Positions 42,025-50,719 of a stretch of 54,379 nt of DNA are shown piece by piece. How positions within the stretch are numbered: the first letter of the stretch is position 1; each line of letters starts with the position of its first letter. Origin of the DNA: DATBGO01 sp050011895 (GTDB lineage Bacteria; Actinomycetota; Actinomycetes; Streptosporangiales; Streptosporangiaceae); NCBI GenBank assembly GCA_050011895.1, contig JBEKIF010000058.1, positions 1 to 54,379 of the forward strand. The letters are read 5' to 3'. Under the pieces are notes generated by a model. It made no database searches and had not been told where the DNA came from. It worked only from the letters and a program-made list of their open reading frames with translations. The position numbers were made by a program, and so were the translations under genes.

Positions 42025-43497
42025 TCACGAGTCCCGCCGCGAATCAAGGTAGGCCAGGATCTGTGCGGACGCCAGCCGCGCCGACGCGATGCAAGCCGGG
42101 ATCCCGATGCCGTCATAGGCGGCGCCGCACACCGCGAGCCCCGGTTGCCTGCCGACGCCCGCCCTGATCCGCGCCACCCGCTCCAGATGACAGACGGTGT
42201 ACTGCGGCAGCCCGCCGCCCCACCTGCTGACCCTGGTATCGATCGGCGCGCCGCGCACCCCGGTGGCCGCGGCAAGCTCAGCGCCCGCGATCGCGGCAAG
42301 CTCACCGTCGTCGCGCTGCAGCAGCGCCTCCTCCCCCACCCTGCCGACCGAGCACCTGACCACCACCACGGGGGGGCCCGCCGCCCGCAGGTGCGGCCAC
42401 TTGACGGTGCTGAAGGTCACGGCCTTCACCGCGCGGCTGTCGACCGCGGGCACCAGGTAGCCGCTGCGCTCCGGCAGGCTGGGGAACGCGGCCCGCGGAT
42501 AGGCGAGCGTGACGATCGCCATGCTCGCGTAGCCGATCTCGCCAAGCGCGGCAGCGGTGGCGGGGCTCGTGGCGGCCAGCAGCCTGCTGGCCGGACTGGC
42601 GGGCAGCGCCAGGATCACCGCGTCGGCGGCCAGCTGCTCAGGGGCGCTGGCCGCGCCGATCGTGAGCCGCCATCCGCCCGGGGTGCGGGCCAGCTCACGG
42701 GTCATCGCACCGGTTCGCACCGCGGCGCCGGACCTGGCCGCCACTGCCGCGGGCAGCGTCCCCAAGCCACCCGCCAAGGTAGTGAAGACCGGGGCGGTCG
42801 ACGGAGCGGGCCCGGCGGCGGCAGACGGCCCGGCGCCGGCGCCATTCGCCGGGGCGGGTAGCGGCGCTGGAACTGGCAGCAGCGAGCGCGCCGCCCCGGC
42901 CAGCGTGCGGTGAGACCGGGAGGCGTTCGCCAGGCCGGGCATGGTCGCCTCGAACGACAGCTGGTCGGAACGGCCGGCATAGATCCCGCCGAGCAGCGGG
43001 TCCACCAGGCGGTCCACGAGTTCCTGACCGAACCTGGCCCCGACGTAACCAGCCACGCTGACGTCGCCGGTCCTAGCCGTGGCCGGAAGATCCGCCTCGG
43101 CTCGCGCCCTGGCCAGGCCCGCCGCGGAAAGGATCTCCGAACGGCCGAGCTCATCCAGGTCGGCGGGCACGCCGAGGAACTGCCGCCTGGGCAGCGGGCG
43201 CAGCTGGCCACGGGTCCAGATGGCGGCCGCCGTGGTGCCCGGCTGCACGAGCTGCCGATCGAGGCCGACGGCGCCGATCAGGCCGGTACCCTCGGGGCGC
43301 CTGGCCAGCAGCGCCTCGGCCCCTTCATCGACGGCGATCCCGGCGATCTCGGATACGGCCAGCTTGCCGCCGAGCCGCCGCGAGCCCTCGAGCACGATCA
43401 CCTCAGCGTCGCTGCCGGAGAGGAAGAACGCGGCGGCCAGCCCGGCGATGCCGCCGCCCACGATCGCGATCACCGGGTGCCCGGCCGGAGTTGTCAT
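42025..43497 (-). CDS. cgoX: Coproporphyrinogen III / protoporphyrinogen IX oxidase, HemY type
   Basis: An FAD-dependent oxidase of 490 residues. The dinucleotide-binding motif is IAIVGGGIAGLAAAFFLSG at residue 9, then VIVLEGSRRLGGKL and VDEGAEALLARRP. FGQELVDRLVDPLLGGIYAG and a C-terminal GLAVCGAAYDGIGIPACIAS complete the HemY/CgoX fold. With chdC present, coproporphyrinogen III is the likely substrate. An Ala/Gly/Pro-rich insert lies near residues 210-235. The ATG is at 43497. It is divergent from the DUF4349 gene with about 145 bases between starts. Confidence 0.93.
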   Translation of the reverse strand: MTTPAGHPVIAIVGGGIAGLAAAFFLSGSDAEVIVLEGSRRLGGKLAVSEIAGIAVDEGAEALLARRPEGTGLIGAVGLDRQLVQPGTTAAAIWTRGQLRPLPRRQFLGVPADLDELGRSEILSAAGLARARAEADLPATARTGDVSVAGYVGARFGQELVDRLVDPLLGGIYAGRSDQLSFEATMPGLANASRSHRTLAGAARSLLPVPAPLPAPANGAGAGPSAAAGPAPSTAPVFTTLAGGLGTLPAAVAARSGAAVRTGAMTRELARTPGGWRLTIGAASAPEQLAADAVILALPASPASRLLAATSPATAAALGEIGYASMAIVTLAYPRAAFPSLPERSGYLVPAVDSRAVKAVTFSTVKWPHLRAAGPPVVVVRCSVGRVGEEALLQRDDGELAAIAGAELAAATGVRGAPIDTRVSRWGGGLPQYTVCHLERVARIRAGVGRQPGLAVCGAAYDGIGIPACIASARLASAQILAYLDSRRDS

Positions 43498-43643
43498 CCC
43501 CTCACTCTGCCGCAGACCAGCTGCACAGCTTGGTCCTGGTCCCGACTATCGCCGTGCCCGCATTGTTACCTGTGCTGCGGAACCGGCCACCGGCCGGCCC
43601 GCATCTGAGCTGTATGACCCTGAGCTGCATGACCCCTAGATGC

Positions 43644-44612
43644 ATGACCGACATGACGAACGTTCCTGTACCCCGTCGGCGGCCGCGCACCGCAACGCTC
43701 TGCTGCGCCGCTGCCATTTTCGCAGCCGCGGTGCTGCTGGCCGGCTGTTCGCAGGGCAGCGCCCCGGATTCCAGCTCCGGCAGCCTCGCCGGGTCCAGCG
43801 CAGGGACCGCTCACAGCCCGCTGGCCGGAGCGTCGGTCGGAGCGGCCGGCTCCGTACCCGCCCCGGCAGCCGTAAATCTCGGCGAGACGACCGTCGAGCC
43901 TTCCCGCCTGCTGTCCGCCCAGAGCATCGTCTACACCGCCAGTCTGACCGTGCGGACCGGCAACGTACCCGGCGAGGCGCAGCGGGCGGCCGGCATCGTG
44001 TCCGGAGCTGGCGGCTACACGGCCGACGAGCGGGAGTCGGGTCAGCCCGGCCAGCGGCAGGTCTCATCCGCCAGCCTGCAGCTGAAGATCCCGGTGACGG
44101 CGTACCCGGCCGTGCTCGGCAGGCTCCGCACCGAGCTTGGTACCCCGACGTCGCTGAGCCAGCAGGCGCAGGACGTGACCCAGCAGGTCGCCGACGTGAC
44201 CAGCCGGGTCGCGTCCGCTCAGGCCGCGATCGTGCAACTGCGCGCGCTGCTGAGGCGGGCCGGCTCGGTCAGCGACCTGCTTGGCGTTCAGGACCAGATC
44301 AACTCGCAGGAGTCAGATCTAGAGGCGCTACTGGCCCAGCAGCGGGCGCTGGCGCATGAGACCACATTCGCGACTGTCTCGCTGCTGCTGGTAGGTCAGC
44401 ACCGGGCTGCCGTTAAGAGAAAGCAGGAGCACGGCTTCGTCAGCGGCCTGTCCGCTGGCTGGCGCGGGCTGCGGCACGCGACAAACTGGCTGCTCAGTGC
44501 GGTCGGCACGGCGCTTCCGTTCGCTGTGATAGTCGCGCTGGCGGGCGGCATCGGCTACGTCGGCCGACGGCGCCTGCTGCGCCGCCGATCCCGGCCGACC
44601 ACTGCCGGATAG
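43644..44612 (+). CDS. DUF4349-domain lipoprotein with C-terminal membrane anchor
   Basis: About 322 residues. A basic start and hydrophobic stretch end in the lipobox LLAGCSQG. A Ser/Gly/Ala-rich spacer follows, then the DUF4349 domain (VYTASLTVRTGNVPGEAQRA, SLQLKIPVTAYPAVLGRL). A coiled-coil pair (QQVADVTSRVASAQAAIVQL, LGVQDQINSQESDLEALLAQ) and a C-terminal transmembrane helix (ALPFAVIVALAGGIGYV) with an Arg-rich tail complete it. The function is unknown; it is a surface-facing membrane protein. The start is the ATG at 43644 or 43653. The preceding ATGACC triplet repeats (43614, 43629, 43644) make the exact start uncertain. It splits the heme genes, running opposite to them. Confidence 0.85.
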   Translation: MTDMTNVPVPRRRPRTATLCCAAAIFAAAVLLAGCSQGSAPDSSSGSLAGSSAGTAHSPLAGASVGAAGSVPAPAAVNLGETTVEPSRLLSAQSIVYTASLTVRTGNVPGEAQRAAGIVSGAGGYTADERESGQPGQRQVSSASLQLKIPVTAYPAVLGRLRTELGTPTSLSQQAQDVTQQVADVTSRVASAQAAIVQLRALLRRAGSVSDLLGVQDQINSQESDLEALLAQQRALAHETTFATVSLLLVGQHRAAVKRKQEHGFVSGLSAGWRGLRHATNWLLSAVGTALPFAVIVALAGGIGYVGRRRLLRRRSRPTTAG

Positions 44613-44732
44613 CTTCAGCTCCCCGGTTCGGCTGACCGCGAAGGACCGGCGCCCCGGGGCCGGCTCTGGAGTTAGCCGAGCACGAGCGCCGCCTCGCTAC
44701 GGCGCCCGCGCCTGCCATCCGGCGGACGGCGG

Positions 44733-45779
44733 CTAGCGCGCGAGCCGGGCAGGGGCGGAGTGCACCAGGTCAGTGAGTCTGGCCAGCACGTCAGGATCGG
44801 TCTGCGGCAGCACCCCGTGACCCAGGTTGAACACGTGTCCCTCGGCGGTGCGGCCAGCTTCAAGGACTTCGGTGGCGCGCTGCTCGATCACCTCCCAGGG
44901 AGCGAGCAGGATCGCCGGATCGAGGTTGCCCTGCAGCGCCTTGCCTGGCTCCACCCGCCGCACCGCCTCATCAAGCGGCACCCGCCAGTCCACGCCGACA
45001 ACGTCCGCGCCGGCCTCGCCCATCAGCCCAAGCAGCTCGCCGGTGCCGACCCCGAAATGGATCCGGGGTACGCCAGAGGAAGCCAGGGCGCCGAAAATGC
45101 GGGCCGAGTGCGGCAGAACTGACCGACGGTAGTCCGCCGGGCTGACCACTCCGGCCCAGGAGTCGAACAGCTGGACAGCGGCCGCCCCGGCCGCGACCTG
45201 CACCTGCAGGAACGAGATCGTTATCTCGGCCAGCCTGCCGAGCAGGGCGCTCCACAGCGGCGGGTCGCCGTACATCAGCGACTTCGTCGTGTCGAAGCTC
45301 TTCGAGGGGCCGCCCTCGACCAGGTAGGACGCGAGGGTGAACGGGCCGCCCGCGAAGCCGATCAGCGGCTTGGCACCAAGCTCGGCCACCACCGACCGCA
45401 CTGCCTCGGTCACGAACGGGACGTCATCCGGCTCCAGGGCGCGCAGCCGCTGCAGATCCTCACGGGTCCGGATCGGCTGCTCGACCACCGGCCCCACCCC
45501 AGGGCGGATGTCAACACCGACCCCCACCGCTTGCAGCGGCACCACGATGTCGCTGAACAGGATGGCGGCGTCCACCGCATACCGCCGCAGCGGCTGCAGA
45601 GTGAACTCGATGATCAGCCCGGGCGTGCGGCACGCCTCGAGCATCGATATCCCGGCCCTGGCCGCCCGGTACTCGGGCAGCGAACGGCCTGCCTGCCGCA
45701 TGAACCATACGGGCGTGTGGCTGACCGGCTGCCTGCGGCAGGCGCGGACGAAAGCGGACTCCTCCGGCTGCGGGTTCAC
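44733..45779 (-). CDS. hemE: Uroporphyrinogen decarboxylase
   Basis: A HemE of 348 residues, the normal length. It converts uroporphyrinogen III to coproporphyrinogen III in the cytoplasm. The signature TPVWFMRQAGRSLPEYRA carries the catalytic Arg and the Asp partner follows in AAILFSDIVVPLQAVG. LASYLVEGGPSKSFDTTK and VFNLGHGVLPQTDPDVLARL are also typical. The start chosen is GTG 45779 (VNPQPEESAF); longer in-frame extensions to 46196 lack homology and run into the divergent genes. With cgoX and chdC it gives three steps of the coproporphyrin pathway. Confidence 0.95.
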   Translation of the reverse strand: MNPQPEESAFVRACRRQPVSHTPVWFMRQAGRSLPEYRAARAGISMLEACRTPGLIIEFTLQPLRRYAVDAAILFSDIVVPLQAVGVGVDIRPGVGPVVEQPIRTREDLQRLRALEPDDVPFVTEAVRSVVAELGAKPLIGFAGGPFTLASYLVEGGPSKSFDTTKSLMYGDPPLWSALLGRLAEITISFLQVQVAAGAAAVQLFDSWAGVVSPADYRRSVLPHSARIFGALASSGVPRIHFGVGTGELLGLMGEAGADVVGVDWRVPLDEAVRRVEPGKALQGNLDPAILLAPWEVIEQRATEVLEAGRTAEGHVFNLGHGVLPQTDPDVLARLTDLVHSAPARLAR

Positions 45780-45964
45780 GCCAATGATCGTCTCACAGGC
45801 CCCGCCGGCCCCGGGTACGCACTCGCGCCGAAACACCGCCGTGACACGCCGCAGTAGATCCACGCCGTGGCGTGCCCGGCATGTCAGCATCGTGCTGTAC
45901 CCGGCGCCCGAGCGCCAGCTCTGGGGTGCATCGGCGGCGGCTTGAACGGCGAGGAGGGTCGCGG
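45780..45964. promoter_or_regulatory. Divergent control region between hemE and the zinc-ribbon operon
   Basis: The region includes a 14-base palindrome CACGCC-GT-GGCGTG at 45861-45874 and a CAGCA/TGCTG inverted repeat close by near 45890. It must hold the promoter of hemE on the minus strand and of the zinc-ribbon gene on the plus strand. A metal- or heme-linked regulator is possible, but there is no direct evidence. Confidence 0.35.
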
Positions 45965-46174
45965 ATGATCGAAATGATCCGGCATTGCCCTGACTGCGGC
46001 CAGGACCAGCCTTTCGAGCGGCACCACCCGCGCGATGGCGGCTGCCCGGATTCTCCTGACGGGCGCTGCCCTGAGCGCTTCTGCGCCGACTGCGGCGCAG
46101 CCTTGCTGATTGGCTTCGTTCCCTACCTGCGGGAGCAGGCCGAGGCGAAGCGGCTGCGCCGCCTGGTCGCATGA
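45965..46174 (+). CDS. Small zinc-ribbon protein
   Basis: A 69-residue protein with four-to-six Cys: HCPDCGQDQPFERHHP, then GGCPDSPDGRCPERFCADCG. Two CxxC knuckles about 30 residues apart with extra Cys/His give a likely zinc ribbon. A helical Arg-rich tail (YLREQAEAKRLRRLV) ends it. ATG 45965 has a strong GGAGGG site 6 bases upstream, so an upstream in-frame extension to 45872 is not needed. It lies 31 bases ahead of the DUF3000 gene and probably starts that operon. No function is known. Confidence 0.75.
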   Translation: MIEMIRHCPDCGQDQPFERHHPRDGGCPDSPDGRCPERFCADCGAALLIGFVPYLREQAEAKRLRRLVA

Positions 46175-46205
46175 CAGACTCACGCCCGTGCGCCATGCTC
46201 GGACC

Positions 46206-46838
46206 ATGAGGCCTGCCAGCGGGCCAGTAGAAGGAGAAGATCCCGGCGCCGCGGCTACCTTCCGCTCCGCGGTAGCCGCTCTTGAGGCTGGGATAGCCGC
46301 CCAGCGGCTGGTTCGCCCCGAGCTCGCTTTCGACGGTGAGCCGCCGCCGCGCAAGCTGGCGCCTTACGCCGCCGCTGTCGCGGCCACCGTGCAGGAGTCC
46401 GATGCCGAGATCGGCTGGGGCCGGTTCGTCCTGTTGTATGATCCGGCTGGCCAGCCCGGCTGGGCGGGCCCGCTGCGGATCATCGCCTACATCCGCGCCG
46501 ATCTCGAGCCGGAGATCGCTGCCGATCCGCTGATCGGCCAGGTCGGCTGGAGCTGGCTGACGGAGGCGCTGGACGCCAGGACCGCTGGCTATCGGCAGAC
46601 CAGCGGTACCGTCACCAGGGTGGTAACTGAGGGGTTCGGCGTCAAGCGGGATGAGCCGGTGGCCACCGAGTTCGAGCTCCGGGCTTCGTGGTCACCGGGC
46701 GGTCCCGATTCCGGCAAGCCCGATATAGACGGGCATGTTGCGGCCTGGTGCGACGCCCTGTGCACCGCATCCGGCCTCCCGCCATCGGCCGCTGGGGTGA
46801 GCGCGCTGCGGCCGCCACGCCGTCGGCGGCCGCAGTGA
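46206..46838 (+). CDS. DUF3000-domain protein
   Basis: A conserved actinobacterial protein of 210 residues. ATFRSAVAALEAGIAAQRL, PPPRKLAPYAAAVAATVQ, GWGRFVLLYDPAGQPGWAGP and VGWSWLTEALDARTAGYRQ are the family blocks. No catalytic motif is evident and no function is established. In many actinobacteria this family sits between hemE and rnd, as here, so the order is conserved. The start ATG 46206 lies 31 bases after the zinc-ribbon gene. Its stop TGA shares bases with the GTG start of rnd. Confidence 0.92.
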   Translation: MRPASGPVEGEDPGAAATFRSAVAALEAGIAAQRLVRPELAFDGEPPPRKLAPYAAAVAATVQESDAEIGWGRFVLLYDPAGQPGWAGPLRIIAYIRADLEPEIAADPLIGQVGWSWLTEALDARTAGYRQTSGTVTRVVTEGFGVKRDEPVATEFELRASWSPGGPDSGKPDIDGHVAAWCDALCTASGLPPSAAGVSALRPPRRRRPQ

Positions 46839-48214
46839 CGCCGCGCGGGCCAGACCCAGCGCCAGCGAAACCACGGCATCCCGATCGGGCACACCCCGAT
46901 CAGGCAGGCACTGAGCCGGCAGGCACTGAGCCGGCAGGCACTGAGCCCGCAGGCACTGAGCCCGCAGGCACTGAGCCGGATCGGCCAGCCGAAGACAGCG
47001 TCCCGGTGCCGCTGCTTGAACCAAGGGACGGCATGCCCGCGCTGGTCGTGACCGAGCGAGCCCTGGCCAGCGCGGTCCGCGCGCTCGCCGCAGGCGACGG
47101 CCCGGTGGCCGTGGATGCGGAACGCGCCTCAGGTTTCCGCTACGGGCACCGGGCCTTCCTCGTGCAGTTCCGTCGCCGCGGCGCCGGAACCGTACTCATC
47201 GACCCGGTCGCGTGCCCTGACCTTTCCGCCGTCGACGCGGCCCTGGCAGGTACGGAGGCGGTCCTGCACGCCGCCTCCCAGGACCTGCCCTGCCTCGCCG
47301 AGATCGGCTACCGGCCGCGGCTGCTGTTCGACACTGAACTGGCCGGGCGGCTGCTTGGATATCCGAGGGTCGGCCTTGGAACCCTTGTCGAGGCCGTGCT
47401 CGGGCTGGCCCTGGAGAAGAGCCACTCCGCGGCGGACTGGTCCACGCGGCCGCTACCTGACGAGTGGCTGCGCTACGCCGCCCTCGATGTCGAGGTACTG
47501 GTGGAGCTGCGCGATGCCCTGGCCGAGCAGCTTGCGGCGCAGGGCAAGACCGAGTGGGCACGCCAGGAATTCGCGGCCGTGCTGGCCGCCGAACCGCCTG
47601 GCCCGCGAGCCGAACCGTGGCGCCGTACCTCCGGCATTCACCGGGTCCGCAGCCGCCGCGGCCTCGCTATCGTCCGCGAGCTCTGGCTGGAGCGGGACAA
47701 GATCGCCCGGCGGCGCGATCTATCGCCGACGCGCGTGCTTCCTGATTCCGCCATTGTCGAGGCCGCCAGGGCATTGCCCGGCGGTGCCGCCGATCTCACC
47801 GGCGTCGCTGGCTTCGCCGGGCGCGGTGCGCGGCGCCATGCGGTTGAATGGCAGCGGGCCGCCAGCCGCGCCAGGGCCCAGGCGGAGCAAGCCTTGCCGC
47901 AAGCGTCGGCAGCACCGAGCGACGGACCGCCGCCCGCGCACCGCTGGCCAGAGCGGGATCCGGCGGCCGCGCGGCGGCTTGCCGCGGCCCGCGCGGTCGT
48001 CGCCGCTCTGGCCGACGAGCATCACTTGCCGACCGAGAACCTGCTGCCGCCTGACGCAGTGCGCAGGCTCGCCTGGCAGCCGCCCGAAGCGCTCAGCCCA
48101 GAGACGGTAAGCGCGGACCTGGCCGGGTTTGGCGCCCGCGCCTGGCAGGTGCAGCTCACCGCCTTGCCGATCGCCAAGGCACTGCTGCGGCTCATCGAGA
48201 AAGGCGATGCCTGA
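46835..48214 (+). CDS. rnd: Ribonuclease D
   Basis: A 3'-5' exoribonuclease of 459 residues from the DEDDy group. VAVDAERASGFRYGH supplies the first acidic pair, HAASQDLPCLAEIGY the second Asp, and RYAALDVEVLVEL the Tyr/Asp motif. An HRDC domain follows near residues 250-320, and a C-terminal helical part ends LRLIEKGDA. It trims tRNA precursors and other structured RNAs. The start is GTG 46835, overlapping the DUF3000 stop by 4 bases. A 15-bp tandem repeat gives five TEPAG units in the N-terminal leader. Confidence 0.93.
   Translation: MTPRGPDPAPAKPRHPDRAHPDQAGTEPAGTEPAGTEPAGTEPAGTEPDRPAEDSVPVPLLEPRDGMPALVVTERALASAVRALAAGDGPVAVDAERASGFRYGHRAFLVQFRRRGAGTVLIDPVACPDLSAVDAALAGTEAVLHAASQDLPCLAEIGYRPRLLFDTELAGRLLGYPRVGLGTLVEAVLGLALEKSHSAADWSTRPLPDEWLRYAALDVEVLVELRDALAEQLAAQGKTEWARQEFAAVLAAEPPGPRAEPWRRTSGIHRVRSRRGLAIVRELWLERDKIARRRDLSPTRVLPDSAIVEAARALPGGAADLTGVAGFAGRGARRHAVEWQRAASRARAQAEQALPQASAAPSDGPPPAHRWPERDPAAARRLAAARAVVAALADEHHLPTENLLPPDAVRRLAWQPPEALSPETVSADLAGFGARAWQVQLTALPIAKALLRLIEKGDA
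46905..46979. repeat. Five-copy 15-bp in-frame repeat in rnd
   Basis: Five head-to-tail copies of CAGGCACTGAGCC(G/C)G span 46905-46979 and encode Ala-Gly-Thr-Glu-Pro five times. The unit is five codons, so copy number can vary without breaking rnd. It lies before the nuclease domain. Confidence 0.95.
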
Positions 48215-48238
48215 AGCTGGAGACCGGGCCGGGTTGAC

Positions 48239-48592
48239 TCAAGCGCTCCTGCGCAGCGACCCGAGATCGCAGGGCATCGCAGACCCGGCCCGCGGTACTC
48301 CGGCACATGGCAGCAGATCGCTGGTGGGCGGGTAGGACGGAAATACGTTCATGAGTACCTCGCAGTCACAGCAGCAGGAACCCCGCCGCCGCATGCGAGT
48401 CACCAGGCCGCGGGCCTGCGGCGCCCTTGCGTCGCGCCAGCGGACCGTCCATCGGTACGTGCCGTCACAGCCGAACTCGCTGATCATCCGCAGCAGGAAG
48501 CAGCGCAGGCACTCGTACTCCCCCGGCTGGGTTAACTGCCGAGACAGCTCGGCGAGCTCGGCCTCGACTGCGTCTGCAACGTTCTCCGCCAT
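48239..48592 (-). CDS. DUF2695-like Cys-rich protein
   Basis: The protein has 117 residues. The family blocks are ECLRCFLLRMISEFGCDGTYR, then RGSCCCDCEVLMNVF, with a C-terminal PCAGVPRAGSAMPC. Eight or more Cys suggest metal binding. ATG 48592 follows AAGGAGA. It converges on rnd with a 24-base gap and is divergent from ogt with a 90-base gap. The function is unknown. Confidence 0.78.
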   Translation of the reverse strand: MAENVADAVEAELAELSRQLTQPGEYECLRCFLLRMISEFGCDGTYRWTVRWRDARAPQARGLVTRMRRRGSCCCDCEVLMNVFPSYPPTSDLLPCAGVPRAGSAMPCDLGSLRRSA

Positions 48593-48682
48593 AGCCGTCT
48601 CCTTCGGTCCGGTAATTCGCTAGCCGATTTCTACCGCCGGCCGCCGACAGTTTGCGGTCGGCGGTTGAGCCAGAATGGGCTG

Positions 48683-49285
48683 ATGACCTCCCTCGCCTGG
48701 ACAACGCTCGAAACACCCGTCGGGCAGGTCTCGGTGGCCTGTAGCGAATCGGGCGTGGCCAGCGTCCGGTTCGGGCCGACGCCACAGCAGGTGAACGGTC
48801 CGGCCGGGCAGGAGTCCCCGACCGGGCAGGCGACCAGGGCCGACCTGGCGGTCGAGGCCGGCCGGCAGCTAGGAGAGTACTTTTCCGGGGGGCGCCGGGT
48901 CTTCGAGGTGCCGCTTGACTGGACCGGCGCGTCGCGCCTGCAGCTTCAGGTACTCGGTACCCTTTTCAACGCGGTGGCGTTCGGTGAGACGGTCACCTAC
49001 GGGGCACTGGCCCGGCTTGCCGAGGCCTGCGCGCCCGGTTTGTCCCTGCCAGCCCGGGCTATCGGCCAGCTGATGGGGTTCAATCCGTATCCGCTGATCG
49101 TTCCGTGCCACCGGGTGGTGGCCGCTGACGGGCTTGGCGGTTACAGCGGCGGGACGGGCATCGAGATCAAGCGCTGGCTGCTGACCTTCGAGGGGTCCCT
49201 GCCGCCCACGCTGGACTGGGCGCCTGCTGGGCCCGGCGAGCTTGCCGCGCGGTTTCTGCGGAGGACGCGGATTCCCGGCGGGTGA
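48683..49285 (+). CDS. ogt: Methylated-DNA--[protein]-cysteine S-methyltransferase (Ogt type)
   Basis: A DNA repair protein of 200 residues that transfers alkyl groups from O6-alkylguanine to its own Cys. The active-site motif is LIVPCHRVVAADGLGGYSGG, and the HTH-like segment is FGETVTYGALARLAEACAPG. The helix before the Cys has ARAIGQLMGFNPYPL, matching the Arg-finger/Asn hinge region. ATG 48683 is preferred to the TTG at 48665. It lies 12 bases ahead of the acetyltransferase, so an ogt-GNAT-lipase operon is likely. Confidence 0.94.
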   Translation: MTSLAWTTLETPVGQVSVACSESGVASVRFGPTPQQVNGPAGQESPTGQATRADLAVEAGRQLGEYFSGGRRVFEVPLDWTGASRLQLQVLGTLFNAVAFGETVTYGALARLAEACAPGLSLPARAIGQLMGFNPYPLIVPCHRVVAADGLGGYSGGTGIEIKRWLLTFEGSLPPTLDWAPAGPGELAARFLRRTRIPGG

Positions 49286-49297
49286 AATGATCGGGAC

Positions 49298-49816
49298 ATG
49301 ACCGAGCGGGTGAGTCTGCGTCCGGTGAGCGAGGAAGACTTGCCGGTCCTGCTGAAGCTGACGCAAGACCCCGAGGCCACGGGCGAGTTCGAGGGGTTCG
49401 GATGGTATGCCCCCCGGCTGTTTCGGCGCGGCTGGGAGGACAACGGCCTCATCGGCCCGGACGGCGGGATCTTGATCGCGATCTGTCGCGACGAGATCAT
49501 CGGCGCGGTGAATTGGCGGCGCCACGTAACCGCACCCGCCTCGCACTGCTGGGAACTGGGCATCGGGCTGCTTCCGGAAGCCCGTGGCCACGGGTACGGA
49601 ACGGAGACGCACCGGCTGGTGGTGCGCTACCTGTTCGCGCACACCACGGTCTACCGGATCGAGGCCGCTACCGAGGCCGGCAACACGGCGGAACAGCGGG
49701 CCCTGGAGAAAACCGGGTTCAGGCGGGAGGGCGTCAGGCGAGGTATCCGCTGGCGCGATGGGGCGTGGCGGGACGAAGTGCTCTACAGCATCCTGCGCAC
49801 CGACCCGCCCGAGTGA
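49298..49816 (+). CDS. GNAT-family N-acetyltransferase (RimJ/RimL-like)
   Basis: An acetyltransferase of 172 residues. The acetyl-CoA binding motif A is LLPEARGHGYGTETHRLVVR, with the preceding ELGIG strand. EAATEAGNTAEQRALEKTGF and REGVRRGIRWRDG are the downstream blocks of RimJ/RimL-like enzymes. It likely acetylates a small amine or protein N-terminus; the substrate is unknown. It sits 12 bases after ogt and 19 bases before the lipase gene. Confidence 0.9.
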   Translation: MTERVSLRPVSEEDLPVLLKLTQDPEATGEFEGFGWYAPRLFRRGWEDNGLIGPDGGILIAICRDEIIGAVNWRRHVTAPASHCWELGIGLLPEARGHGYGTETHRLVVRYLFAHTTVYRIEAATEAGNTAEQRALEKTGFRREGVRRGIRWRDGAWRDEVLYSILRTDPPE

Positions 49817-49835
49817 TAACGAAAGAGGACACGGC

Positions 49836-50672
49836 ATGCCTGCTGACACCATGAATCCGGCAACGGCAGTCACCTGGGGGCCCTTCATCCAGGCCGCCTA
49901 CGATCAGTATGCCAGCGACCCCGGTCAGGCCAGTCCGGCCGCGATCAGGAACATGCCCGTCGGCTACACGCTGGTGCGCACGATCCAGATGTCCGACTTC
50001 CTGGGTCCTGGGCAGTCGCGTGTCTTCTACGGTTTCGTAGCTGTGGGCGGTGACCCCAAGACCGCGGTGGTGGCCTTGCGCGGCACCGCCACGAACACGG
50101 AATGGTGGGATGACCTGCATTGGGATCTGGTGCCGTTCACCCAGGTTCCGGGCGGCGGGAAGGTCGCGCAGGGCTTCTTCGATATCTACAACACCTTCGG
50201 CATGATGACTCCGGGCCAGCAGGAGAGCACGACGCCCGGCACCTTCGCCACTGACGTCGCGCAAGCGGCCGCCGACGGTCTTGCCGCCGATCTTGATCCT
50301 GCTGCGCTGCCAATGGTGGTGTGCGGCCACAGCCTGGGCGGCGCGCTGGCGACGCTTCTGGTCGCCGACGTGACCGCGAACACGCCGCTGAAGCCACAGG
50401 CATGGACATTTGCCTCACCACGCGTGGGAGACGCCATCTTCGCTGCGCGCTACGGCGGTCTCAGCACCGTGTCATGGCGGATCTACAACCAAGTCGACGT
50501 CGTCCCGTACTTCCCCGTTGATGCCGCCGATAACTACCAGCCCGTCACCGCCGGGTATGCGATCAGCTCCCTCGGGAAGGCGAAGTGGAGCCTAGGTTGC
50601 GCCCATGCGCTGAACACCTACCTGCACGTGCTGTCGGCAGCCACCGTGCCGTTGAATCCGTCCTGCAGCTAG
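49836..50672 (+). CDS. Class 3 lipase-family protein
   Basis: The protein has 278 residues. The nucleophile elbow VVCGHSLGGALATLL carries Ser near residue 168. AVVALRGTATNTEWWDDL is the oxyanion region, QVDVVPYFPVD the Asp, and LGCAHALNTYLHVL the His. This is the layout of fungal-type lipases (PF01764). There is no signal peptide, so it is cytoplasmic or released by another route. ATG 49836 has AGAGGAC upstream. It is the last gene of the ogt-GNAT-lipase unit and is followed by a hairpin at 50720. Confidence 0.9.
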   Translation: MPADTMNPATAVTWGPFIQAAYDQYASDPGQASPAAIRNMPVGYTLVRTIQMSDFLGPGQSRVFYGFVAVGGDPKTAVVALRGTATNTEWWDDLHWDLVPFTQVPGGGKVAQGFFDIYNTFGMMTPGQQESTTPGTFATDVAQAAADGLAADLDPAALPMVVCGHSLGGALATLLVADVTANTPLKPQAWTFASPRVGDAIFAARYGGLSTVSWRIYNQVDVVPYFPVDAADNYQPVTAGYAISSLGKAKWSLGCAHALNTYLHVLSAATVPLNPSCS

Positions 50673-50719
50673 AACAGTGCTTGCTCCGACAGGTCTCGCT
50701 TGGCGGGGCTTCCTGCGGA

